From a bacterium (GTDB lineage: Bacteria; Acidobacteriota; Thermoanaerobaculia; Multivoradales; J023), in assembly GCA_024226315.1 (NCBI GenBank), contig JAAELT010000312.1, positions 1-43,209 on the forward strand: a stretch of DNA of 43,209 nt, given 5' to 3'. Positions 22,807-31,384 of the stretch are shown piece by piece. Position 1 is the stretch's first letter; the number at the start of each line of letters is the position of its first letter. The notes beneath the pieces were generated by a model. That model saw only the letters and a list, made by a program, of their open reading frames with translations, did not search any database and was not told the DNA's origin. A program made the translations under genes and the position numbers.

Positions 22807-24192
22807 CTAAGCACCTCCGTGAAATGCACGTCGGGCTCGAGGTTCGAGATCCTCGTAGATCTCGCCCACGGCCTGCGCCGCCGTATCGGCGTCCGGCAGT
22901 CCCGACTCCGGCACGGACGCGGTCGGCACCCGCTCCAGCATCCGCTCCAGCTTCTCCACCACGCCCTCGGCGCCCGCTTCAGGAGCCACCAGCTCACCGC
23001 CGCCAAGGCGCCGCACCCGGTCGGCGACGGCGCCGTGCTCGAAGGCCAGCACCGGTACGCCGGCGCGCAGGCACTCGTCCAGGGTCAGGGCGTAGGCCTC
23101 GGGCCAGATCGAGAGCAGCAGAGCGAGATCGACCCGGTCGCGGCGCAGCATGCCCGGCAACTCGTCGGCTCGGTAGTAGCCGCGCACTCGCACCGCCGGC
23201 CGACGGCGCAGGCGCGTGAGGATCTCGGCGTCGCCGCCACCGTAGACACTCCAGCGTAGGCCTTCGATGCCGCATCCGGCCATCAGGTCTACCAGCTGCT
23301 CGAACAGTAGAGCCCCCTTGTGCGGCTGGACGCTGCCGACGTAGGCGACGTGGCGGCCAGTCGGGCGTACCTCGCCACGGGCCGTCGCCGCGGCCGAGCC
23401 GAATGACGGCGGCTCTACGACAACATGTCGCTCCGGCGCCGAGTTCGGGAAGAGCTCGGCGTAGGTACGGCGCAGAAAGTCCGAGGCGAAAATCACCGCG
23501 TCAGCAGTCTTCAGTAACTCGCCTGCAACGGCGCGCCGCCGATCCTGAAAGCCCTCATCGACCCGCCAGTCGCGACGCAGGCAGCGCAGGCAGCGCTCCG
23601 GGTCGCGCGAGTAGCCGCAGAACCTCATCTCCGGGCGCTCCAGCAGATGGGGACGGGGGCAGAAGAGCCCGAAGTCGTGGACCGAGATCACCAGGCGGCG
23701 CCCCGTCTCGCGCAGGCGGGCGACGCTCTCGAGTGGCCAACCCGGCACCTGCTCGAAGTGGACGATCCCGGCGCCCACCAGCCCGGCCGCCTTCTCCACC
23801 GTCTTCTCGAAGTGGCGGTCGACGAGCTCCGGCGGCCGCGCCGGGGGCGGCGCCGGGAACGGCACGGCTCGCTTCTCGCCCTCGGCCTCGATTTCCAGAC
23901 AGTAGCCGCCGCCGTCCGGGTAGAGCAACGCCCAGGGCCGCTCTTCGGCCTCGGCTCGCAGGCGCCGCAGCATCTGCACCTGGACGCCGCCAAGGTCCGG
24001 CCGCGGCGACGTCGGCAGCACGTTCACCACCGAAATCGGTTCAGTCATGACGATCGACTCAGCCGCCACCTCGCGAAAGGCCCGGTGGCGGCGTCGGGCG
24101 GCCAGTCGATCGAGCAAGCGGTCGCGCAAGGCCGAGGCGCCTTCCGCCCGCAGCACCCGCCAGGCGAGCCTCATGCCGCCGGCGGCCGTCAT
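22807..24192 (-). CDS. GT4 family glycosyltransferase
   Basis: A 461-residue GT-B glycosyltransferase. The N-terminal domain holds VVNVLPTSPRPDLGGVQ and VISVHDFGLFCPRPHL; the C-terminal domain holds VAYVGSVQPHKGALLFEQL and EAYALTLDECLRAGVPVL, the E-x7-E nucleotide-sugar motif. A C...C...CLRC cluster (LFCPR...RFCGYSRDPERCLRCLRR) follows the acceptor domain start and looks like a small zinc site; the neighbouring GT2-GT4 protein has the same arrangement. ATG 24192 overlaps the previous stop (ATGA), indicating coupling. The longer opening to 25056 runs antiparallel to nothing but overlaps the upstream gene and is rejected. Acceptor and sugar unknown. Confidence 0.9.
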   Translation of the reverse strand: MTAAGGMRLAWRVLRAEGASALRDRLLDRLAARRRHRAFREVAAESIVMTEPISVVNVLPTSPRPDLGGVQVQMLRRLRAEAEERPWALLYPDGGGYCLEIEAEGEKRAVPFPAPPPARPPELVDRHFEKTVEKAAGLVGAGIVHFEQVPGWPLESVARLRETGRRLVISVHDFGLFCPRPHLLERPEMRFCGYSRDPERCLRCLRRDWRVDEGFQDRRRAVAGELLKTADAVIFASDFLRRTYAELFPNSAPERHVVVEPPSFGSAAATARGEVRPTGRHVAYVGSVQPHKGALLFEQLVDLMAGCGIEGLRWSVYGGGDAEILTRLRRRPAVRVRGYYRADELPGMLRRDRVDLALLLSIWPEAYALTLDECLRAGVPVLAFEHGAVADRVRRLGGGELVAPEAGAEGVVEKLERMLERVPTASVPESGLPDADTAAQAVGEIYEDLEPRARRAFHGGA

Positions 24193-26390
24193 CGCGCCTC
24201 CCACTTCTCCGAAACCTCGGCGTAGACCCGCTCGATGGCCGCCGCGTGCTCGTCGACGCCGACCACCGGCGCGATGACCCGGCGCCACTCCTCGACCGTC
24301 TCCGGGCGCGCCACCAGCTCTTCGACCAGTGCTCGCAGCTCCGCGACGTCGCCCGGCTCGACCAGAGCCCCCGCCGGCGGTGCATCGGCCGGGAACAGCT
24401 CTGCCAACGCCCCCCGGCGGCTCGCCACCACCGGCACACCTCGGGCCATGGCTTCGCGCGCCACGAGACCGAAGCTCTCGAGCCCGAGCGACGGCATCAG
24501 CAGCACGTCGAAACGGGCGAACACGTCGCCCCGGTCGGCCTCGGCAAAGGTGCCCCGGAAGCGCACGACCTCCGGCGAGGCGGCTCGCTCGAGCTCGCGC
24601 GTGTATTCGGGCGCCGCCGAAGGGTCGCCCCAGATCTCGAGCACCGCGTCGCCGGAGTCTGTGCCGGCAAAGGACTCGACCGCCACGTGGACGCCCTTGT
24701 GGGGCATGATCGTTCCGACGTAGCCGAAGCGCAGCGGCGAGCCCGGCGGCCCCTCTCGTGGCGCACCACTGGGAGGCCGCACGCCGTAGGCCAAGACGTG
24801 GACGCGGTCGCCTTCGGCCAGCAACCCCGCGGCGCGATAGTCGCGCTCGATCGCTCGCGAGCCCATCACGTAGGCGTCGACGAGCCTCAGAAGCCGCCGA
24901 GCCAGCGCCGCGCGATAGCGGTACAGCAAGCGGTTCCAAATCGGCGCCGGGGGCAGACGGGTCAAGGGCAGGCACGCGGAGCACCTGGCCGGCGTCGGCC
25001 CGGAGCACAGAGAACGGTCGGGGCGCCACAGGTTGGCCCGCGCGCACAGCGCCCACCAGTCCTGGATCTGGTAGACGATCGACGCGCCGCTGGCCGCGGC
25101 GCGCCCGAGCAGCGACAAGCCGTGTCCCGAGAGATGGTGGACGTGGATCAGATCCGGCCGGAAGTCCGCCACGAAACGATCGAAGTCGGCCTCGATCCTC
25201 CGGCTGCGCAGCGCGTTGCGCGACAGCGGGCTGCGCTGGCTGAAATTGTTGACCACCAGCCGCACCCGCGCCCGGCCGTCGAGCATCTCGGTGGCCTCAC
25301 CGTAACGCCGAGTGGCGTCGGCGACGCGGGCGTAGACCGCGACCTCGAAGCGCTCCTGTTGGCGCGCGACCAGCCAGTAGGCGTAGAGCTCGGAGCCGCC
25401 GTGGGCGTACGGCGGCCAGCCATGCACCACGTGCAGCACACGCGGCAGCTCTGCCGGCGATACGGTGACCCGCCGCTCCGGCGTCAGCCGGCGGAGGACC
25501 CGGTCTCGCGCCGGCCGCAAGGGATCGCCTGTGAGGAACCCCGCGATCGTCGCCACGTACTCCGGGTGCCGCCGCTCGAGCTCGCGCTCGGCCCGCCGCA
25601 CCCGGGCGAGGCGTTCGGCGCCGAAACTCTGCTGGCCCTCGTGGAAGATGAACGTGGCGTCGTCGAGCACGTGCACGAAACCGGCCTCGAGTGCCCGGAA
25701 GCAGAAGTCGGTCTCCTCGCCGTAGCCGGCGCCGAAGCTCGCCTCGTCGAACGGGCCGACCTGATCGAGCGCCCGGCGCTTGATGTAAAGGCACATTCCC
25801 ACGCCGCTCGGGATCCGCGGACGCTCGCGAGCCGAGACCTCCTCCACCAGGCTGCCGAAGGATTCGACGTCGTGGCCGGGCGGCAGAGCGTTGACCTCGG
25901 CCGGACGCGGCAGCGAGCAGATGGTGGCGTTGTTGGAGAACGGCGTCACGGTGGCGATCGCGGGCGCCGAGTAGGCGGCCTCCTGGAGCTTCTCGAGCCA
26001 GCGCGGAGTGACCGCCGTGTCGCTGTTGAGCAGCACCACGTCACGGCCGGAGGCCGCCATCCCCCGGTTGACGCTGGCGACGAAGCCCCGGCAAGTGTCA
26101 TTCTCGAGCACCAGCGGCTCGGTCTGGCCCGCCAGGGGCTCCAGCGCCTCGGGCGCGAAGTCGGGATCGCCGTCGACCACCACCACCAGACGGTGACGGG
26201 TGAAGTCGGTGTGGCGGGCGAGACTGGCGAGGCAGCGCGCGGTGGCGGCCGCCGCGCCGTGTACGGGTACGATGACGTCGACCGGGCCGGGCTCTGAGTC
26301 TTCACCCACCTCGCCGGCCGGCGAGGCGAAGTCGAGCGCCGCCGTCCGTCTCCCGAGACGCCGCAACAGGCGGGCGAGGCTCCCGAGCAT
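24189..26390 (-). CDS. Bifunctional glycosyltransferase, GT2 + GT4
   Basis: A 733-residue fusion. The N-terminal GT2 domain (residues 35-280) has VIVPVHGAAAATARCL, VVVVDGDPDF, LLNSDTAVTPRWLEKL and GYGEETDFCFRALEAG. The C-terminal GT4 domain (from about 315) has VLHVVHGWPPYAHGGSE, FGYVGTIMPHKGVHVAVE and ESFGLVAREAMARGVPVV. Between them is a Cys cluster (CARANLWRPDRSLCSGP...RCSACLP) suggesting a structural zinc. The first residues, SLARLLRRLGRR, are basic and amphipathic, echoing the basic tails elsewhere in the cluster. It begins 3 bases after the methyltransferase stop. It is a second GT2-GT4 fusion beside the one at 9679-11526, so at least four transferase sites serve this locus. Confidence 0.9.
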   Translation of the reverse strand: MLGSLARLLRRLGRRTAALDFASPAGEVGEDSEPGPVDVIVPVHGAAAATARCLASLARHTDFTRHRLVVVVDGDPDFAPEALEPLAGQTEPLVLENDTCRGFVASVNRGMAASGRDVVLLNSDTAVTPRWLEKLQEAAYSAPAIATVTPFSNNATICSLPRPAEVNALPPGHDVESFGSLVEEVSARERPRIPSGVGMCLYIKRRALDQVGPFDEASFGAGYGEETDFCFRALEAGFVHVLDDATFIFHEGQQSFGAERLARVRRAERELERRHPEYVATIAGFLTGDPLRPARDRVLRRLTPERRVTVSPAELPRVLHVVHGWPPYAHGGSELYAYWLVARQQERFEVAVYARVADATRRYGEATEMLDGRARVRLVVNNFSQRSPLSRNALRSRRIEADFDRFVADFRPDLIHVHHLSGHGLSLLGRAAASGASIVYQIQDWWALCARANLWRPDRSLCSGPTPARCSACLPLTRLPPAPIWNRLLYRYRAALARRLLRLVDAYVMGSRAIERDYRAAGLLAEGDRVHVLAYGVRPPSGAPREGPPGSPLRFGYVGTIMPHKGVHVAVESFAGTDSGDAVLEIWGDPSAAPEYTRELERAASPEVVRFRGTFAEADRGDVFARFDVLLMPSLGLESFGLVAREAMARGVPVVASRRGALAELFPADAPPAGALVEPGDVAELRALVEELVARPETVEEWRRVIAPVVGVDEHAAAIERVYAEVSEKWEAR

Positions 26391-26393
26391 CGT

Positions 26394-27518
26394 CTACCAG
26401 CGGCGCCCGAGGAGTCTTCGGGCGCGCTGCAGAACCCGCCAGCCGCGTGAAGCCTCGATCTCCTCGATGTAGGAGTTGGCCTTGGCCAGCTCGCCACGCA
26501 GGTACTCGATCTCCGGATCGGCGCTGGCGGCGACGGTGGCAGGCCGGGGTCGCGCGGGCTCGACCTCGAAGGGAGGAGCATCCTTGCGCCGGGCGGCCAG
26601 AACCGCGAAATCGCTGCCCAGGACCTCGCAGTCGATCAGCACGTCCTCGACCTTGGAAAGAAGACTCAGGAGCGTGATGTGGAACTCGCTGCCCGGATCG
26701 AAGTTGTGGATGATGTGCTCGAGCAGCAGGTGGAGGATCGAGCCGCCGTAGTCGATTCGCTCCACCACTTCGAAACGGTCGTCCACCGCGGCGACGATCA
26801 GGTCCGAGCGGATGGCCTCCGAGGGGTCGGCGATGTTCCAGAACTCGATTGGCTTCTTCTCGTAGCGGGTCTTGATCTCCCCGGTCGCCAGGTCCTTGCG
26901 GAGGTACTCCGGCAGGGTGGTCAGAAGATCCTCGACGATGGCGAGCTGGACGTCGGTGAACTGGAACTGCCGCGGCCCGATGTATTCGTTGAGCAGCAGG
27001 AAACCCTCCGGCCGCAGACACCTGGCGATACGCGACAACACTCCGTCCAGGTCCTTGACGTGATGCAGGGACATGTTCATGAACACCACGTCGTAGGTGT
27101 CCGGGCCGGGCTCGAGATCGTAGAGGTCGCGTTCGAGGAAGGAGATGTTCGCGACCCCCGCGGCGGCGGCCGCTCCGCGGCCCGCTTCCAGCGAGGTGCG
27201 GGAGATGTCGATCGCGTCCATGGACGCGAACAGGCCCTCCCGGGCGGCCAGGATCTCCTGATCCGCGGCGCCGCACCCGATGCTCAGCCAACGGCTGTCC
27301 GGCTCTATCCGCAAGCGCTTCACCAGGCCGTTCAGCCAGTTGACGTCCGGCGAGCCCGCGACCCGTGCGTTCAGCCGCTTGGCGGCGATCTGGTAGCAGT
27401 CGAGCCAGCCGTGGAGCGACGTCTCGCGGCGCGCCGCCGCGATCCGGTTCCAGCAATTCGCGACCCGGTGCAGCGGCTGCCCGGCATCGAGCTTCTCGTC
27501 CCGAGCTCCCGTCGTCAT
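26394..27518 (-). CDS. SAM-dependent methyltransferase with coiled-coil, Trp-capped tail
   Basis: A 374-residue protein from ATG 27518. The class I methyltransferase core has RWLSIGCGAADQEILAA (SAM-binding loop), FMNMSLHHVKDLDGVLSRIARCL and GFLLLNEYIGPRQFQF. A Pro/Arg linker leads to a short coiled coil (EIEYLRGELAKANSYIEEIE) and the end RGWRVLQRARRLLGRRW. This tail matches the pattern of the small protein at 9033-9350. The in-frame extension to 27614 has no Shine-Dalgarno and overlaps the likely promoter region. It is the first gene of the minus-strand operon methyltransferase, GT2-GT4, GT4, lipoprotein D, and probably methylates a sugar or capping residue of the glycan. Confidence 0.86.
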   Translation of the reverse strand: MTTGARDEKLDAGQPLHRVANCWNRIAAARRETSLHGWLDCYQIAAKRLNARVAGSPDVNWLNGLVKRLRIEPDSRWLSIGCGAADQEILAAREGLFASMDAIDISRTSLEAGRGAAAAAGVANISFLERDLYDLEPGPDTYDVVFMNMSLHHVKDLDGVLSRIARCLRPEGFLLLNEYIGPRQFQFTDVQLAIVEDLLTTLPEYLRKDLATGEIKTRYEKKPIEFWNIADPSEAIRSDLIVAAVDDRFEVVERIDYGGSILHLLLEHIIHNFDPGSEFHITLLSLLSKVEDVLIDCEVLGSDFAVLAARRKDAPPFEVEPARPRPATVAASADPEIEYLRGELAKANSYIEEIEASRGWRVLQRARRLLGRRW

Positions 27519-27715
27519 CGCGAAATCGTAGCCGAGATCCCATCCCCACGCCACCGAAGCGAATCGTAATGTCGATCGTAATGTTGGCATGACCAATTCG
27601 TCTGACCTCGGCACCGGCCCCCCGGCCGGCGCGACCCGTCGTCTCGAAATGAATCGACGCCGGAGAGCACAGGAGTTGGTGCTACACTTCGCCTTCTGCC
27701 CACGACCCCGTTGCC

Positions 27716-29365
27716 ATGGACCAGATCGGGAAATACGAAGTCCTAGACAAGATCGGTTCCGGCGGCTTCGCAGTCGTCTACAAGGGCTATGATCCGTTCA
27801 TCAAGCGCCCGGTAGCGATCAAGGTCTGCTACTCCCGGGACGCGGAGACCCGTGAGCGTTTCAACCGCGAGGCTCAGATCGCCGGTCGCCTGGTGCACCG
27901 TAACATCACGGCGATCTACGACTTCGGCCTCCACGACCAGAACCCCTACCTGGTCGAGGAGTATCTGCCGGGCGAAGACCTCGCGCACATGATCCGCCGG
28001 CGGGAGCCGGAGACGCTGCTCGAGAAGCTCGAGTACCTGCTGCAGATCGCCGACGGCCTGGGCTATGCCCACTCCCAGAACGTCATCCACCGCGACATCA
28101 AGCCCTCCAACATCCGTATCCTGAACAACGGCCGGGTCAAGATCATGGACTTCGGCACCGCCAAGCTGGCCAACGTCGAGAGCAACTTGACCCAGACCGG
28201 AATGACGCTGGGCACCGTCGCCTACCTTTCGCCCGAGCGCCTGCTCGGCAAGCCCTCGGGTACCAACTCCGACATCTTCTCCTACGGCGTTCTGGCCTAC
28301 GAGCTGCTGTCGTTCCGGCGGCCGTTCGCCGGCCACAACATCCCGAACCTGATCGACCAGGTGCTCAACGCAACGCCGGTGCCGCTCCAGGAGAGCTGGC
28401 CGCAGTGCCCGGAGAGTCTGGCGGTGATGGTGCACCGGTGTCTCACCAAGGACCCGGCGGAACGCTACGCCTCCTGCCAGGAGCTGAGCCACGCCCTGGA
28501 GCAGGTGCGCAAGGAGCACTGCGCGTTCACGCCCGAGCCGCCGGCCGAGCCGCCGGTCGCCGACCGCACCCAGATGCGTCTCACCGGCCTGCTGGAGCAC
28601 GCGCGGGAGCTGCAGAGTCGCGGCAAACTTCAGCGGGCGGAGGTCCTGCTCGACGAAGTACTGGAGATCGACCCGGGCAACACCGAGGCCAGGGAGCTCC
28701 TGGCGGCGTCACCGGCGGCTGAGCTCGAGGGGACGGCCACCATCGCCACCCCGACGGGTGGCGCGACCCACGGCCCGAACAAGGCCATGTGGGAGGAGCC
28801 GGCGGATCGACGCCGGCGCAAGATCGGCGAAGCCGTCACCGTCGTCGAGCAGTTCGTCGAGGCCGGCGAGCTGGTGCGCGCCACCGAGGCACTCAAGTTC
28901 GCCACCGAGTTCCTGGGCCCGTTCGTGGAGGCGTCCGCCCTCAAGCGGCGGATCGTCGAAGCTCTCAGGCTGGACGTCACGACGGCCCGCGAGTCCGGGA
29001 TGAAGGAGGCTCGCCACATGGTCGCGGCCATGGCCGACCTGCGCGGCAGAAACCTGCTGCCGATCGAGGTCGCCCGGAACCTGGTCGAGCGCATCGGCGA
29101 GCTCGATCCGGACGACATCGCGGGCCGTCACATCCTGGCGGCGCTGCACCAGGACGCCAACCAGCGCCGGCCGGAGGTCGACGACGCGGATCGGACGCGC
29201 AAGAAGCAGGACGCCATCGACTCGATCGAGCGGTTGCTGGCGGGCGGCGACCCAGCGACCGCCGAGAAGGCCCTGCGCTTCGCCGTGCGCCTGTTCGGCG
29301 AGTTCGATCAGATCCCGCAGCTCGAGCAGCGCATCTCGCAAGCGCTCCGCGAATCCCAAGGCTAG
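27716..29365 (+). CDS. Cytosolic Ser/Thr protein kinase with helical C-terminal region
   Basis: A 549-residue protein. The N-terminal Hanks-type kinase domain (residues 7-265) is intact: GSGGFAVV loop at 14-21, Lys36, HRDIKPSN at 125-132, DFG at 145-147 and the activation segment GTVAYLSPE with several Thr. The C-terminal half is helical, TPR-like near 290-330 (AEVLLDEVLEIDPGNTEA), then three related Glu/Ala-rich helical blocks (for example ATEALKFATEFLG and AEKALRFAVRLFG). No membrane segment is seen, so the kinase is soluble, unlike its neighbour. The two kinase domains are close paralogues (both contain GYDPFIKR and HRNIT.IYDFG). ATG 27716 is the only sensible start; no clear Shine-Dalgarno. 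Confidence 0.92.
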   Translation: MDQIGKYEVLDKIGSGGFAVVYKGYDPFIKRPVAIKVCYSRDAETRERFNREAQIAGRLVHRNITAIYDFGLHDQNPYLVEEYLPGEDLAHMIRRREPETLLEKLEYLLQIADGLGYAHSQNVIHRDIKPSNIRILNNGRVKIMDFGTAKLANVESNLTQTGMTLGTVAYLSPERLLGKPSGTNSDIFSYGVLAYELLSFRRPFAGHNIPNLIDQVLNATPVPLQESWPQCPESLAVMVHRCLTKDPAERYASCQELSHALEQVRKEHCAFTPEPPAEPPVADRTQMRLTGLLEHARELQSRGKLQRAEVLLDEVLEIDPGNTEARELLAASPAAELEGTATIATPTGGATHGPNKAMWEEPADRRRRKIGEAVTVVEQFVEAGELVRATEALKFATEFLGPFVEASALKRRIVEALRLDVTTARESGMKEARHMVAAMADLRGRNLLPIEVARNLVERIGELDPDDIAGRHILAALHQDANQRRPEVDDADRTRKKQDAIDSIERLLAGGDPATAEKALRFAVRLFGEFDQIPQLEQRISQALRESQG

Positions 29366-29369
29366 GAGG

Positions 29370-29487
29370 CTCGGCGGCCTGATGGCCGAGGACGGCGCGC
29401 AACGCGATCGAGGGCAAGCGCGGGCGGTGTGTGGGCAGGAGGGAGCCTGAGCACCGCCCGCAGGCCATCAGGACGACCGTGCCCACA
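29370..29487. other. Nested and competing inverted repeats between two kinase genes
   Basis: CCTGATGGCC (29378-29387) pairs with GGCCATCAGG (29463-29472), and inside it GCGGGCGGTG (29420-29429) pairs with CACCGCCCGC (29452-29461). Both are perfect 10-bp stems, separated by a single base on the 3' side. Two alternatives compete. CTCGGC pairs locally with GCCGAG across 29370-29390, using the left outer arm. GTGGGCA in the inner loop (about 29431-29437) matches TGCCCAC (about 29480-29486) beyond the stem, a pseudoknot-like option. The fold could be a terminator for the first kinase or a leader controlling the second, whose ATG is at 29540. Confidence 0.6.
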
Positions 29488-29539
29488 TCCCAGGTGGTAA
29501 CATGAGGTCCACGGGATCCGACCGGATCTTCGTTCGCTC

Positions 29540-31384
29540 ATGGAGAAAATCGGTAAATATCAGGTCGAGGAGAAGATCGGCGTCGGCGGCTTCGGGGAGG
29601 TGTTCAGAGGCTACGATCCCTTCATCAAGCGCCGGGTCGCGATCAAGACCTGTGGCTCGGACGAGCAGGAGATCCGCGACCGCTTCTTCAAGGAAGCCGA
29701 GATCGGTGGCAATCTGCACCACCGCAACATCACCACGATCTACGACTTCGGCGTCCAGGACGACCTGCCCTACCTGATTCAGGAGTACCTGTCGGGTGAG
29801 GATCTCGACGTCAAGATCCGCCGCCGCGACTTCCTGCCCTATCCAGAAAAGCTCTACTACCTGCTGCAGATCGCCCGCGGCCTGGCCTACGCCCATTCGA
29901 AGGGAGTCATCCACCGCGACATCAAGCCGGCCAACATCCGCATCCTGGAAGACGGGACCGCCAAGATCATGGACTTCGGGATCGCCAAGCTGGCCCAGCA
30001 GGAGAGCGATCTGACGCAGACCGGGATGACTATCGGAACAGCCTCCTACCTGGCGCCCGAACAGGTGCGAGGCGAGGCGGTCGATCACCGCACCGACATC
30101 TTCTCCTACGGCTCCCTGGCCTACGAGCTGCTCACCTTCGAGCGCGCGTTCAAGGGCGAGGCGATCTCGTCGGTGATCTACCAGGTCCTGCACCACGAAC
30201 CGCCACCGATCACCGAAGCCTGGCCGGCGGCGCCGCCCGAGCTCGTCGCCCTGATCGACCGCTGCCTGCGCAAGGACGCGGCGCAGCGCTTCACCGACGG
30301 CGGCGACTTGTTGAGAGACCTCGAGAAGCTGCAGAAACGCGATCGCGGCGACCGTGCCGCGGCCTCAGGCCCGACCGCGGAGGAGACGATCGCCAGCCCA
30401 CCGCCAGCCCGGCCCGCCGAGACGACGCACCGGCCCGCGGAGCCAGCGAGGCCGGCCACCGCCGTCGCACCGACCGAAGCCCGCGCCGCACAGGCCGGCC
30501 GCGGGCTCGACGACATCACCGTCGGCCCGGGGGCCGGCAAGAAAAGGGCTCCCGTCGCGCCGGTGGGAGCTGCCCAGGCGGCCCGTGGCTCGCGTAGGTC
30601 GACGGCAGTGAGCTTCGGCATCCTGATGATCCTCGCCGTCGCCGCGGCCGGCGGCGGCTTTTGGTACGGCATGCGCGAAGACCCCGAGGCAACGACCGCC
30701 GAGCAGCCGGCGGCCGCCGTGCAGGAGGGCGAGGAGACCATCCTCGGCTTTCCGGAGGACGTCGCCGAGACCGGCGCCGGCGAGGACGCCCCGGCCGGTG
30801 AGCCCGCCGGAGGTCCGCCGGCGGCCCTCCCGCCGAGCACGATCACCGAACCAGGAGGCGAACAGCCGGCCTCCCCGGCTCCCCCGCCGCCCGAGCCCGC
30901 GCGCGGCACGCTGATTATGCCGGCCGTCGGTTGGACCGACGCCATGACCGTACGCATCGGCTCCAGGACCTATCCGCTGTTCCGCCGGCAGACGCTCGAG
31001 CTGGCGCCGGGTGACTATCAGGCCACCTTCGAGCTCGAGAGCCTGGACTATTCGCCGCCCCCACGTACCGTCCAGATCCAGGTCGTCGCCGGCGAGAGCG
31101 TGCGGTTGAGGGCGCCGATCCTACGCCCGGGGGCACTCAGCGTCCGTCCGCTGCCCAGCCGCCCCCAGGGCCAGGTCTCGATCGACGGCCAGGCTCTGGG
31201 CTCGACACCGCTGTCCAGGGTCCGCTGGCAGCCCGGCAGCCACACCGTCGAGATCCGGACGACCGACGGCGAGGGCGACCCTCTCACCACGGAGATCGAC
31301 CTGGTGGCGGGCGAGGAGATCATCTTGTCGTTCGATCTCGCGGCGGGCACCGTCACCTCTCGCGCCAAGGCCCTGGAACAATGA
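29540..31384 (+). CDS. Transmembrane Ser/Thr protein kinase with PEGA-like extracytoplasmic domain
   Basis: A 614-residue receptor-type kinase. The kinase domain (7-265) has GVGGFGEV at 14-21, Lys36, HRDIKPAN at 125-132, DFG at 145-147 and GTASYLAPEQ. A long Pro/Ala-rich linker leads to one membrane segment (about 355-375, SFGILMILAVAAAGGGFWYG). A second Pro-rich stretch follows, then a beta-rich region (455-614) with PEGA-like turns such as GQVSIDGQALGSTPLSRVRWQPGSH. The PEGA-like part would sit outside the membrane, perhaps sensing envelope state. Its stop overlaps the ATG of the TPR-PDZ gene (ATGA at 31381-31384), so sensor and exported TPR protein are made together. Confidence 0.92.
   Translation: MEKIGKYQVEEKIGVGGFGEVFRGYDPFIKRRVAIKTCGSDEQEIRDRFFKEAEIGGNLHHRNITTIYDFGVQDDLPYLIQEYLSGEDLDVKIRRRDFLPYPEKLYYLLQIARGLAYAHSKGVIHRDIKPANIRILEDGTAKIMDFGIAKLAQQESDLTQTGMTIGTASYLAPEQVRGEAVDHRTDIFSYGSLAYELLTFERAFKGEAISSVIYQVLHHEPPPITEAWPAAPPELVALIDRCLRKDAAQRFTDGGDLLRDLEKLQKRDRGDRAAASGPTAEETIASPPPARPAETTHRPAEPARPATAVAPTEARAAQAGRGLDDITVGPGAGKKRAPVAPVGAAQAARGSRRSTAVSFGILMILAVAAAGGGFWYGMREDPEATTAEQPAAAVQEGEETILGFPEDVAETGAGEDAPAGEPAGGPPAALPPSTITEPGGEQPASPAPPPPEPARGTLIMPAVGWTDAMTVRIGSRTYPLFRRQTLELAPGDYQATFELESLDYSPPPRTVQIQVVAGESVRLRAPILRPGALSVRPLPSRPQGQVSIDGQALGSTPLSRVRWQPGSHTVEIRTTDGEGDPLTTEIDLVAGEEIILSFDLAAGTVTSRAKALEQ

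Noticed and set aside
21648..23219. Plus-strand frame of 523 codons
   Set aside because: It is antisense to sulfatase-like lipoprotein D and a GT4 gene with clear motifs.
24246..26297. Plus-strand frame of 683 codons
   Set aside because: It runs opposite the clearly recognised GT2-GT4 gene; its composition is that of a shadow frame.
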